Source: Chlorophyllum brunneum
Taxonomy: Eukaryota; Basidiomycota; Agaricomycetes; Agaricales; Agaricaceae
Assembly (NCBI GenBank): GCA_963576785.1
Contig: OY756146.1
Location: 1-64,000, forward strand
DNA: 64,000 bases
Direction: 5' to 3'
Part shown: in pieces, positions 44,781 to 56,862 of the stretch
Layout: each line of letters begins with the position of its first letter
Position numbering within the stretch: the stretch's first letter is position 1
Position numbers and translations under genes: made by a program
The notes under the pieces: generated by a model
Database searches by the model: none
What the model saw: the letters and a program-made list of their open reading frames with translations, nothing else
What the model was told of the DNA's origin: nothing

Positions 44781-47700
44781 TCACAATATTGCTACTTAAG
44801 AGTATTTTTGAAACAACATAAAATCAATTAATATAGCTCTTCTCTGCTTATAGTCTTCTATATTACCCATGTATATTGTGCTATTTGCACAAAAAGATTC
44901 CATAACCTTTTGTATGTCTCCAAAAGTAGCATACATTATTATTTCATAGCATAGTAAGTAGTTACTGAAATATGTTATTATATACACTCTTATCTTCTTT
45001 ATATCTAATATATCTGCACATTCACTCTGATTTTTCTCAAAGTTTGTATGCCAAGATATTTTTATGACTGCTATAATCATACCAAGTTTTATCAAGATAA
45101 GTTAAGAATTACTCTGTCTATCTACTATTTGTCTTCTGGTCAAAGATATCTATTTTAGAAGGACTAGACAGCTTCTACTATAGTATAAGTTGAAATAAAC
45201 ATTTTTAGAGATATTTGAAACCATACCAAATAATTTCAAGCTAGTATAGTAAAATTTGAAAATTCAGGAATACAACATAGATATTCAGCACTCTAGTTGA
45301 AAAAAAACTTTACAGATTCAGTCTCTGTACTAGAAAAAAAACTTTTAGGCTGGAAATCAAACTTTTGAAAAAACTTGTACCATGTAGGTAATATTGAGAT
45401 TACTTTGTAAAGGTGAGAATATGTGTTGGTTATCCTAGTAGAATCCTTAATTAATGAATTATTTGGCCAATAATCGGACCAGTAGGTAGTCCTATTTTAC
45501 TATTAATAGCCAAATAATTAACCAGTTTTATATTAGTACTACCAAGTTCTTTGTACACCACTTCTAGCATAGATTTAATATCATTTGCAAGGTCAAATAG
45601 ATACTGTATTATAATACTAGCAGTCCATGAACTAATAAGCTTGGGATTGTATAGAATAGCAACAAGCTGTACAAACTATAATATAATTAATTCACAAATT
45701 CAAATCATGTGTAATAACATATCTTGTAAAGGTATTTGTAATCTGAAAAAATTCTGAGATAGGATTTTTTAGAGTTGGCAAAGGACATATCTGTAATTAA
45801 TACACTGATTGGTTATGTTATATCAAAAATTGAGCTCAAAATATATATAAGGGACTAAAATTGGCCAAGATTTCTAGAGTTATACTATTATTTATTGTAG
45901 AAAGGTAACCAACTGTCACTTTGCTTATATTTGGTATATAATATAAAAATAACTGTCCTATTACATAAGCACAGAATTATAGATATATTCAGTAAGTAAG
46001 ATCCAATCTTATAACATTTTTCTCACACTAATTAGTATCAAGCTTCTATATCAGTAATTATTTCTATACTGCATGGAAACCAACAAATAATATCTGTCAA
46101 GTATAAGAAAGTATATTATTGTTTACCCAGAGTTTCTGTTCCTGATATCAAGTTCATATATATAAAAAGATTCTGATTTTCCACATTTTATTTTCCTTCC
46201 CCATTCATAAAAGACTACTGGACTAACTTTTGTCCTATATTTGCACAATTCAATACAAATCCTACTATTACAATCAACTCAGACAATAAGATTGTTTTTT
46301 CTATATCTTTTCTAGCTGATACATCAGTTTGAACTGCCTTCTCTATATTAGTACCTAGTGCAGGTCAAGAGATCCAGCATATTCTAGGCTGCATCAGAGA
46401 TGTGTATATTACTTATGACTGGTATATTAGTAAGTAACTTTATCCACTCTAAATGATATGCTTTACTCACATAATATTAAGGGATTAATAGAGACAAACA
46501 GTCTATTATGGAGTATACTGTAAGAGTTGACATTTAGCCAAGCAATAATCAAGTTCCAAAGCCACTAGTTTTGCTAGCTGCTCAAATTCCAAGGCCTATA
46601 TAGTATAGGATAGGAGAAAGGGAATACTACACTCAGAAGAGGAACAGAACAGTGAAAAGAATGGAGAAATTAATAATGGAAATGTCAATGAAAAGAATGG
46701 TAATAAAAAGATGAGAAAGAAGAGGAAAGAGAAGATTATCCAATACTATATCTAGATTTACATAGTTTCTAGTAACTTATGTAAAATCTGTTTAAACTAT
46801 ATTGTAAAGGCAATAGAGAGATTCATAATGGTTTTATGTTTGTTCAGAAAAGGCCTTCTTTAAGTAATGAAGTCATTTATGCTCTTCTTTTTTTAGTTCT
46901 ATTTTAAAGGTTGCCTCCTTCAGAGTTCTTGACAATTATAGCTTAATGATTGTATTAGATATTTAAAGTATTTTACAAGGCTTTGGTATGCGAATAATAG
47001 TAATTTGCTTATATGTATATCTTGAGTGATAAGATTACTCAAGATAATATAAATAAGCTAAGGAATAGCTTGAAAAGAAAGTCAAATAGTAATTATACAA
47101 GTAATCATAGATATGAAATTATTAGAGCTATAACAACTTCCTGAAGATTTGTAGAAAGATTGATTTGTAAGACAGAAAGATTAACATGGACCAAAATAAG
47201 AATATAAAGAATAAGATAAGGATATTGTAAAAGTCTTTTGATCTTCTGTGGCAGAAAGCCAGCTAAAGTGACTTCATTGTTAAGCATCTCAGGTGGTGGC
47301 AATGAAGGGTATTTGTTATAATGGTAGTATAGAGATGCTAAGACTTTGAGAATTTTTTTATCAGATGTTATCCCTAGAACATTGCTTTGAGAGATATTCA
47401 AAACTATAATCCAGGTATTTAGTAGGATGTTGGATAGAAATTGGATAGCTTGGAAATATTAAGTTTAAGCAGATAACTGACAATAAAAATACCTGGATAG
47501 TATGTATCTATTAGCCATGTTGCCAATTTTGTAATCAACTGTAATATAATAGTTTCCAGATGTAACCAAAAAGCTTGTGTTCCAGTATAAAAAGATTAAC
47601 TCCACTTCAGAAAATAGATTAGATAAAATGTTAATTGCAATTGCAATCTTTTTATTTTTTTATGAAAAAATAGTAAAATTCTTAAAAAGATTAAGTAGGA

Positions 47701-49425
47701 TATCAATATATTTGGGATTTATTTCTCTCTTAAGAAGATAGGATTGTAAAAAGCTAAGATAAACTTTATATCTTCCCAGAAGAAAAAGTGAAGGAACTTA
47801 GTAGAAGTATGCTAAAATTATTTAGTTTAGGTTAATTTTCAAATTTTCAATTAGTTAGAATACAAGAAATAAACTTATAAAAAGTTGGACTATCCAACAG
47901 TTTTTCCATCATATTGCTGTTTATCTCTTGAAAAAGATTATCCAGAATAAGAGCCTTATTTTCATTACTCATAGTCTATTAAGTTCTATCAAATAAGGAT
48001 CCTAGAAAAGGGTAGAAGATTTGAGCAATCATAGTCATAGTAAATTATTCTAAATAAGAAAAGTAGTGGTTAAAGTCAAGGATATATTTTGATACTATTA
48101 ATTATAAAGGAATAGTTTAAGCTCAGATTAAGTCAACAAAACCAAAAGTCAACAAGTCACAATAGTATTATTAGTTGACTGGGTATATGCTAAAAACTAG
48201 TTATACACTACTATTATCTTATTTTATCTAGCCTAGACTCCTATATGTTTGCTAGCAGTATATCTGTAACTCCATGTGGTTATTCTACTAATACAGTCTG
48301 GTAGCTATACCTTGGTTATACTGATCTATACTTATCTAACTAGCTAAGAGAATAGACTACTTTTATATACTAGTAAGAATACTAATAGCTTTAGCTACCA
48401 AAAGACAAGTTAACTTATAGTAATATAGTTCTATTTAGAACTTGGGACTATATTACTACAGAGTAACATAGATGTAACTTTTACTTATGACTATGATATA
48501 GTTACATACTTTACTTATAACTTTATATTATACTAAGATAAAAAATTAATATAGAGTTTGGGTATAACTAACTTCTTCATATTATGCAAAAATTTCCAGC
48601 TACTTTAACATATAATAAAAGAATTAATTTATGTCTAGTATAAAACCTAATTCATTTGTTTTACTCAAATCTGTTTTGAGTATGCAAATATATATTGGAG
48701 TGTGAATTTAGTACATAATATCTCTACTCTGCATATCTCTAAATTTATTCAATATAACTGAGCTCACAATAGAATTTGGGATAAACCTAATTTCAAATTC
48801 TCTGTAATCTCCAACTGTAATTTCAAAGTTAGGCTTATTAGGTCAGATATGTCAATAAAACATATTTGTCTTATAATTAGATAGTCACATATATACTCTT
48901 ATATAAATCATGTGACTATTCTAGTGACTGGTTTGGCTACTAGCAATATTTCTTTTCCTATAGCCATAATATCTAGATACCAGGAGTCTATCATGTTTAC
49001 TTGGCTAGTAGCAGGATCCAATCCCTGAGGTTTCACCAGCTTCTTATCAACTATCTTCATCATATCTTCAATCCACATTTCCAGCTCCTTTCAATAAGTT
49101 GGACAACATTGGCTATGAATACATAAATGGATTGTCTTTATTATATGGCTGAGTTTGGGAGTTACTGGTGTTAACAAGATGATTATGCAGGAAGGATGTT
49201 GTAAGAGGTGAGCTTTAGTTTATGATAAAAGAATTGGTTAAATTTAACCATGTTAACTTTGTGACATGGCAGAGCTGAGAAAGGCAGAAACATACTGAAT
49301 GAGTTGAGTGGGTCAAGGATTTCATTGATGTTGAGCTTGTGAAACTTGATAAAGGTTGGGATATCTTTGGTAGATTCAGGGGAATGGGATTTAAGCTAAG
49401 GCCCATGGATACAGCCAGTCACACC
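42548..49425. other. AT-rich, CpG-depleted block
   Basis: About 6.9 kb is visibly AT-rich (near 30% GC by eye). Reading it, I find only two CpG dinucleotides, at 45475-45476 and 46991-46992, whereas flanking DNA has many per line. Apart from the decayed CRN-kinase gene at its left, no gene survives. The pattern fits methylation- or RIP-like loss of CpG in silenced DNA. Confidence 0.85.
48988..49029 (+). repeat. 42-bp fragment of the inverted-repeat arms
   Basis: It matches the reverse complement of 13845-13886 in arm 1 with two transitions (one G to A, one C to T), and matches arm 2 near 33875. It lies at the right part of the CpG-poor block, so part of the arm sequence was once copied there. 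Confidence 0.7.
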
Positions 49426-49563
49426 CGTACCAAGTCTGAACCAGCACCCTAACTGAAAAAACCCCCTTAAATCCATGCTCGAGTCCACGATTGAAAAGCA
49501 CTTGTCAAGTACGAGAGTTATGCACTACCGAGACTATCACCTAGCATGTAGCTACATTCTACA

Positions 49564-51393
49564 CTACAATTTCTCCTCACCCAAAAGTTGCACCAGCATA
49601 GCATCATCATGTCCAGTCTCCATGATAGCAAAGGAATCCACGCCAATTGGCCATGCCAAGTCCGGAGATATTAACAGCGGATATTGAGACACTGAGCTCA
49701 AACCCGCCCAGTCAAAGTCAATTAGCATGACTTCTTCATTCTTTGTGATCATGACATTTGGACGTCGAAGATCCCCAAAAACGTAGCCTTTTTCATGCAA
49801 GATATCCAGAGCACGTCGAAGCCGATCTCTTAGATTTGGTGGAGTCTGGGTCACCATATCCAACGTTTCGCCATCGATGTACCCCATCACAACCATCTGC
49901 AGATGACCATATGAAGGATCACCCGGTCGAACACCAACCTTCCCGCAATACAAGAGGGGTGGGGCGAGTTTTTCTGTGGCTAGTAAACGGTGTGCTTCAG
50001 CACCATAACGCTGAACGAACTTAACGACAATGGTATCTGTAGTTGTTTTCGCAAGGAAGGTGACACATGTTGAGTCCATCTCGAGGGGTCGAATGTATTC
50101 AAACTCAATTATCTTGTCGTCCTCTCCGTGGAATGTGCGTATAGAAGGGAAGAATGGAGAGCGGAGGGGGTCGAGGCCAGGAGTAAATTTCAAGGCAATG
50201 TAGTATTCCCGAAGCCTCTCAACATTTCTCCTCAGCGAGTGCATGATACAGATGACACGCATACAATGCGGTTCATTCAAGGTGGCATCTAGTCCGGCCC
50301 AAATGAAATCTGTAAGGCGCTGGATGATCCATTTGTCGGTAAAAACAGCACCAAGGATGGTGAACCAGGCGCCAGCGGTCGCTAATAGAAAGGTAGGGCA
50401 GCAAGTGTTATTGCGCACCATCTCATGCTGATAAGAAAGTGTGTTAAAGCCGGATGAGAAAATCTGGAAGTGAATATCGTAAATACCTCGTCCTGAACCC
50501 AAAATCGGACAACTGATAAGCCAGCTTGAGTCGAAGGATCGCATCCACCATTGCCGAATTCGTTTTTATCCTCTTTGAACAGGGTCGCTGCCGATTCACC
50601 AATCTCATCAGACAGCGGTACTAATATTACGCCGTCCGACCTTGTTCTGTCCTTGTTCTCCACGCTTCTCAGGGTAGTGCCGAGGATGCGGCAGAGGTAT
50701 GGGTCCAGGTTTTGCCTCTGAGTTTCTTCCTTGTCGTACAATGCAGATGCGGCACGCATATAGTCAATGATCTCCTTCGCAAGTTTTTGGGGGACTTCTA
50801 AATGGCTTGACAAATCGTCGAGAAAGTGTCCAAAGACGGGGTGGAACAATTGAATTGGGGGCGCAGTGGTTGCTGATTCCGACGGCGATTTCGCATTCCG
50901 TCCTTTTTTGACCGCATCATTACGCCCTAATTGAGGTCGAAAGAGAATCTGAACGGAAGAGCCGACAGCACTTACTTTTTTGCAAAGCCACTATGACGTC
51001 GTCCTTCTCTGGTGTCGACCGGGGTGGTGGCCTGACTATGATGTGTACGTGTTCTTCGAGAGGTGGTTCCGAGAAAAGTTTTCCCAGAGTCTTCAAGGGC
51101 AATAATGGCTGGAGGGTCTCTTTGTTTGGGTCGGTTTGGTGGCCGTGGGGTATCCCACCAGGATCACTGAGGCTCAACTTGTCGACGCTCTCCTTGAAGC
51201 TGTCATTGTATGGGACAGAAACCTTCCATACTTCAAGGCTGTCGGCGTCGATGCCATCAAATGCCATTTTCTTTTTCTCCTTGATAGCTTTCTTGAGGCC
51301 CCCAACATTCTCGTCACGATCAATTTCGACAGTAAATACGCGGGCAGAATCATCGCCGAGCACCCAGCAGTTGAGGTTAAGTAGCGTAGCCAT
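49564..51393 (-). CDS. CRN-type protein with C-terminal kinase-like domain (573 aa)
   Basis: Exons complement(49564-50427, 50487-50926, 50976-51393) join in frame with introns of 59 and 49 bp. Residues 1-125 form a CRN N-terminal header: LNLNCWVLGDD, RVFTVEI, LKKAIKEKKK, DADSLEVWKVSVP, then LFSEPPLEEHVHIIV. A linker region of about 150 residues follows. The C-terminal part is kinase-like: IVVKFVQRYG (Lys), VVMGYIDGETL, YVFGDLRRPNVMI (loop Asp and Asn), and MLIDFDWAG in place of DFG. CRN proteins are known from oomycetes and several fungi, and kinase tails are a known class. Whether this one is secreted or nuclear is not visible; no signal peptide is seen. Confidence 0.8.
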
Positions 51394-51467
51394 GGATGAA
51401 TCTGAACATGGGTTCGCAGTCCTTGTACACAAAGTGACAAACACGGACAAACACATGACATGGAACC

Positions 51468-51745
51468 TAGGGTGGAATTCGGTACTTTGAGATTGGGAGG
51501 AGCTCGGATCACTGAGACGAGGTTGAGGTCAACGGACGCGTGAAAGTAGAAGTTTGACCATACAGCTACCCCTCCCGAAGTTCACCTAGGAAGAGATTAA
51601 GCAGCGTCATTTGGAACCTCTAAAGAACTTTCTGATCCTAATGTCTTGCTGTCGTTCCGCCCACTAGTGTTTCTTGTACGGCTATGGTTGATTTCTGTGA
51701 TCGTCTTCGAAGGTTATTCTTCTACACCCATCACTTGACCAAAGA
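51468..51745 (+). repeat. chimeric duplicate of CAP-Gly gene end and its 3' flank
   Basis: The first 30 bp or so match 31487-31514 inside the CAP-Gly coding sequence (GGTGGAATTCGGTACTTTGA). The next 250 bp match 32050-32330, skipping roughly 540 bp. Several small indels are present. It is non-coding here and lies just upstream of the CRN-kinase start. Confidence 0.8.
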
Positions 51746-52622
51746 GATGCAACAAAAACGATACTATCTGGGTAGATCGACCAACTACGGGCTGTCCGAC
51801 AACCACCCAATACTCTGAGATGGATAGCATCTGTCAACGGGGGAGAAAGTCAAGATTGCCGCACTGGGAGTGCGTTATTTGGTCCTTTCAAGACAGTAGG
51901 CGAATGGCATGATTGGCGTATGCATGGAGGATGGGAGAAAGTTTTTTCTTTTGGTTCTGTAGTAATTGTACATTTGCAATTGAAGACGCCAAAAACCACA
52001 TTTTACAAAGAGCCAGAAAGAGCCATTGTTTCCACCCAGGCATAGAGCGGGAGATCCTGAATGCCAACACTGTTGTTCTCCTGTGCTCATTCCAATCATC
52101 CGCCGCCTCTTCTGTCAGCATCCTCCCCGCACCGCCTGACTCGGAACCCAGAGCTCAAGCCAACGATCACCCGCAAGCGCAGTTTTTCCAACCGTCGTAC
52201 CCCGCGTTGACCGCTGTCCACATCCCGGTCTGACGGTCCCATAGGAAATTTAATCGTGGGCAAGGAAACGATTAATTGGAAAGTCCAGACCATCCACGTG
52301 ACTATAATCAGTAAGACCTCCAAAGCTCCGCAGCTACTTGCGCGACGTTGTCCATTCAACCATGGGAAAACGCGGACTATAACTTGGCGCATGGATACTG
52401 ACTGCATTGAGGCTCCCAACACAAGGTATCGTCTTTGGGTATACAGCACCTCAACCCGAACCGATATCTCGAAACACGGGACTCACAACCCAAAGTGCTG
52501 GAAGAACCCTCGAAACAATTCAGGGGTAGAGATATCGGATGATTGATCATGAATTGACCTGCATGTCTCGGATGGGGGGTATTTTAAATATAACCACCAC
52601 ACCTTCACCAAAAACACACACC
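51746..52622. other. intergenic region upstream of membrane protein paralogue B
   Basis: No supported gene; only short frames. The last 100 bp presumably hold the promoter and leader of the downstream gene. Confidence 0.45.
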
Positions 52623-53858
52623 ATGTCTTCCTCCGCAGAAACCAAATTCCCAATAACCGCCGCCCAACTCTCTGCCAACTTTGTCGAAACGCTCTTCTAC
52701 GGAATGTATCTCATAACATGTGGATTTGTTGCTCGGACATTATTGTTGACGGGTCGTGGACGTGAAGAACGATGGCTTCGTCCGAGAGAGATTCGATGGA
52801 TGATGTTGGGGATTGCGTTGGTTTTGTTTGTGATTTGTAGTTTTGATGTGGTGATTGGGTTGGTGCATAATTTTGAAGCGTTTGTTGGGGCGGGGAGTGC
52901 GAAGAAGGAATTTGATGATACTACGAATTGGATTAATCTTGCTCGAGTGCGTCGAACATTGTTTTTTTTTTTTTTTTTTTTACTGAGGAGATTGATAGTC
53001 GGTGAATCAAGTGATTACTATTCTTTTGGGTGATTTTGTTTTGGTGAGGTTTTTGAAGTTTGGTGGTTGAGAGAAACTTAGTTGTGGTGTAGATTTATAG
53101 GTGTTGGGTTGTCCATGGACGTCGTTGGTTGGTTGTTGTGCCTTCCATTGTGTTATTCCTTGGAGGAATCGCAATGGCGATTATAGTGATTGCAGTTGTA
53201 GCGAATCCATCAAGTCAGCAAACAATTCTATCCCGAACACAACCATGGGGTCTAGCCCTTCTCGCAATCACCGCAGCTCAAAACATACTCACCACAAGTA
53301 ACATGTTTTCTGTCTCAGTAGCTGGGGTTCTGACAAGATAGTAGGTATTTTGATTTGGAGGATTTGGCGAGTGGAATCGCAAAGCTCGAAATATCTTGAT
53401 AGGATTGGATCACCAGCGACACTGGCACATCAACCGAGTCACTTGCGAAAAGTGATACGAGTCATTGCGGAATCGGGAGCGGCGTATACGATGATGGTGT
53501 TTATCATGTTTATCGTTGGTTTATCCGACAGGAACGCGTTGTATCCGACTTCCAACATTGTAAGAAAAAAAAACAACTGCAGTGTTGGATGAGCTGATAT
53601 TGAAATTAGACGTTGCAAGGGATTGGGATTGCGTTTAATGTGATTTTGATACGGTCGTCTGTGAGGCGGGATGAAGAGTTTACGGATTTTGATCGAGGTC
53701 GGGGGGTGCAGTCGACGACGACATCGATACATTTTGAACGTGGGCAGAGTGGTTCGTTGCAGGATGTGGAGTTGAATGCGAGTAATGTGGATGAAACACC
53801 CAAGAGTGATATTTACCCTGATGGGATTACTGTGACGAGGACTGTCATAACGTCTTGA
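52623..53858 (+). CDS. multipass membrane protein, paralogue B (345 aa)
   Basis: Exons 52623-52946, 52999-53043, 53093-53297, 53345-53559 and 53610-53858 join in frame. The product begins MSSSAETKFPITAAQL and keeps every landmark of the gene at 16070-17350: GREERWLRPREIRW, VNQVITILLGDFVL, LLAITAAQNILTTS, HLRKVIRVIAESGAAYTMMV, and the tail SDIYPDGITVTRTV. About seven hydrophobic segments alternate with short loops. A run of about 20 T lies in intron 1. Function unknown; a fungal seven-TM family. Confidence 0.85.
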
Positions 53859-54157
53859 AAGTAGTGTTGTAGCTAGTTGATGGTTGATGGATGAGCGGGA
53901 GCGTGTTTTGATCGGTGAAGCGACATAAGGTTAAATAGGACCAAAGTTGGAAGTGAAAGAGACGGGAGAATTCGGTGATGAGTTTGCTCCATAGCCAAGT
54001 GCGCCTATGAATGTGAAATTGTCATCGATAAGGATCAGGGCAGACATAGCATAGAGCAGAGTCGGGTGCTGCGGTGGTAGGGGTGGCCTGTGCACGAAAC
54101 GTGTGTTGTGATGGCTGTGCACCAGCATATATAGGCCATCACGCCCAGTCCATCGTC
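53859..54157. other. short intergenic region
   Basis: Contains the 3' end of the membrane gene and a CATATATAGG TATA-like site about 30 bp before the next ATG (54158). No gene. Confidence 0.45.
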
Positions 54158-56332
54158 ATGGCTGCTCCTCCCGTTCCTCCTCGCCCCTATGACTCGCCAG
54201 ACTACACCCACCACACTCTCCCCCCCCCAGTGCCCCCAGTGCCTCCCAGCCTTAGAGCCCAGGAGACGCGCTTCAGCACGCCCAGTCCCTATGAAACGCC
54301 CCTCGCTGCACCGCGCCCTCACAGGCTAGATCCCTCCATCCCAGCAAACGTCCGTCCTCTTTTTTCTTTTCTCACCTCGGCTTACCCTTTGCCAGATGGC
54401 CCGCACTCTCGATGAGCCTGGCTTTGTCGTTCCTCCTCCCACCTTTCCTCCTCCCCCGCCCCAACCCAGAGCTGATTGGTCTCCCTGGGCCCCCAATCTC
54501 TCCACTTTTTCTCCTCCTCAGGCTCCTCCCCAAGCTCCCCTTCCTCCTCCCCAACTCCCTCCTCCTCCCCAGCAGCACCCCCACCCTCCGGCCCAATCTC
54601 CGCCCTCCAACAATCCTCCATCTCTCACCGCTCCACTCCCAACAATCGCCAATCTCCAGGGCGCTCTTCACGCAGTTCAGAATCCCCAACACGATCCCTT
54701 TCTCAAAATATCCTGGTGCAGAGATGTCTTGTTTCTCGTAGATCGCACCCGCCAGAACCCAAGTCCTACCACCGATCCTGCCGTCGGTCCTGTCACCATC
54801 ACAGATCCCACTCTTCATCGTCTCGTCCACGTCGCCGTTCCCGTCATCCTTCAGCTCGCCAACACAACTCAATCACCTCTTCCACAATATGCTGCCGAAG
54901 CTGTTTATTGGCGCGCTATTTTCGCTTCCAGTGGCGCTTATCCAGAATTCATCAAACAGAACCTTCGTGTCGCCTTCAGGGACTTTGAAACCGCCGCTAG
55001 AGGTGGTTATGCTGCCGCTTGGTTCAGGCTCGGTCGTGATTACGAGAATTTCAAGGATACCCAACGTGCCAGGGAGTGTTTTGAGCGTGGTGTCAAGCAT
55101 GGCGTGGAGAGTTGTACTTACGTGCGTATTCATATCCTCCCCACACTCTTCACGTTATCCTGATCCTCCTTCAGCGCATGGGCATGGCTCATCTCCTCGG
55201 TCAACTCAACCTCCCCGCCAACCCTCAACTCGCCATCCCCCTCCTCGGTCGTGCAGCCACACTCGCCACCGTTCAAGTACCCCAACCAGCTTACGTTTAT
55301 GCCCTCCTCCTTCTTAACGAGTTTACCCAAACTTCTATTCCCCAAACCGCTTTTACCTCCTTCATACCCCAATCTTCTTCTCCTCTTCTTGAGGCCCGTA
55401 AGCATCTAGAACGCGCCGCCTACCTCCATTTCGCTCCTGCCCAATATAAACTCGGCCACGCTTACGAATATGCTCAACCTCCCTTCCCCTTTGATCCTCT
55501 TCTCAGTGTCCAGTATTATAGTCTCGCCAGTCAACAAGGAGAAACAGAGGCTGATATGGCTCTAAGCAAATGGTTCCTTTGCGGAAGTGGCGAAACGACC
55601 GATGGTGGTAATACCGGCTTTGATAAAGACGAAGTTCTCGCCCTTACCTTTGCCGAAAAAGCCGCACAAAAGGGTCTCCCGTCCGCAGAGTTCGCAATGG
55701 GATATTACGCGGAAGTAGGTGTTGGAAAACCCAAGGATATCCAAAACGCTATCAGGTGGTATACCAGAGCAAGAGATCATGGGAATACCGATGCCGCAGA
55801 TCGCTTGGCGGCGTTATCACAACCTTCACCACAGGCGCTTTCCAGACAGGAACATGACACCATCACCGATGACAAACTTGTTAGAAAGAGAACTCAGGCG
55901 AAGCAGAGGTCTGACGCGGTACCGAATGGTCATCCACCGATGCCATCGACTATGCCGAATGCTCAGAATGGCCACCCTGCACCACCGACTAGGGATGGGA
56001 AGAGTGTGGTTGACGTTATTAGGAAACAGAGTATGGCTGAAGAGTTTACCCCTCCGCGACGTCCGCAACAACATCATCAACCTCAAGCTCATAGACCTCA
56101 ACAACCTTCATCGGCGTCATCATTAGCCGGAAGACAAGGGTATACTCTCACCGATTCCCCCGTCAACTCACCTCCACCTAATAATCGGCCTCAACGGCCA
56201 GGAAGGATCGCGAGCGAGACACCGCCGGGAAGCTTTGATATGTCGAAACACAACAAGTCTGGTCCTACCACTTTTGCAGAGATGGGGATTCAGGGAGCGA
56301 AAGCTGAAGAGAATAGTTGTGTCATTATGTGA
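54158..56332 (+). CDS. Skt5/Chs4-like Sel1-repeat protein with CaaX box (691 aa)
   Basis: Exons 54158-54349, 54396-55121 and 55175-56332 join in phase 0. The N-terminus is proline-rich (PPVPPRPYDSP, long Pro/Gln runs). The middle contains several Sel1-type repeats: YAAAWFRLGRDYENFKD, FAPAQYKLGHAYEYAQ, PSAEFAMGYYAEVGVG and DIQNAIRWYTRARDHGNTDA. The last four residues, CVIM, form a farnesylation (CaaX) motif. Proteins with this layout (Skt5/Chs4) activate and localise chitin synthase, and prenylation tethers them to the membrane. The C-terminal 170 residues are low-complexity and may be regulatory. The first intron donor is a weak GTCCGT. Confidence 0.88.
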
Positions 56333-56737
56333 TACTCTTGGAACATGAACATTTTTTTTACATCGACTTGGATACCCGAATGTACATACTTTTTCTATTA
56401 ATAGCCCCTGTACGGCGTTTTTGTGGTTGCTTGAATTGGTCAAGGCTGGTGAACAGGGCGACGTTATGGCATGTTGTTCCCCTTTATCGGCGTACTAGCC
56501 CGTTGGTGGGTTCTCATCACCTGTCTATCTCCAAAGTCTTGGTGTTGCGACGTGGCAGGAATCGCAGTTATTGCTGTTCGAAGGGGATTGTAAATGTGGG
56601 TAGATTGTTAACTCGGACAAGATTGTGAGCTTGGCCGCGGGGAGCCGTTCAAGGTACTATTATTGAAAGTAGACTAGAACACTTTTTGAAATCATTCAGG
56701 GTGTATGTCCCTGGTTTTTTTACAAACTTCCGTTTCG
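56333..56737. other. intergenic region between Skt5-like gene and tyrosinase 1
   Basis: No gene is seen. The right end is presumably promoter of tyrosinase 1. Confidence 0.45.
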
Positions 56738-56746
56738 TATATAAAG
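56738..56746 (+). promoter_or_regulatory. TATA box candidate of tyrosinase 1
   Basis: TATATAAAG lies 117 bp before the tyrosinase 1 ATG, followed by a pyrimidine-rich leader (CTTTCTTTCCCATCG and CCCTCTCTCTC) typical of strongly expressed fungal genes. Confidence 0.5.
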
Positions 56747-56862
56747 TAGTTTTGGATTGACAGCACAAGTTTCTTTATCCCTTTCTTTCCCATCGTTTCT
56801 TCGCCCGCCCTCTCTCTCTTTTTGAGTGTGTGTGTGTTACGCTTGTCTTTGACTTGGGGGAT

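Noticed and set aside
52967..52980. Poly-T run as a transcription terminator
   Set aside because: It lies within intron 1 of a gene whose exons continue in frame on both sides.
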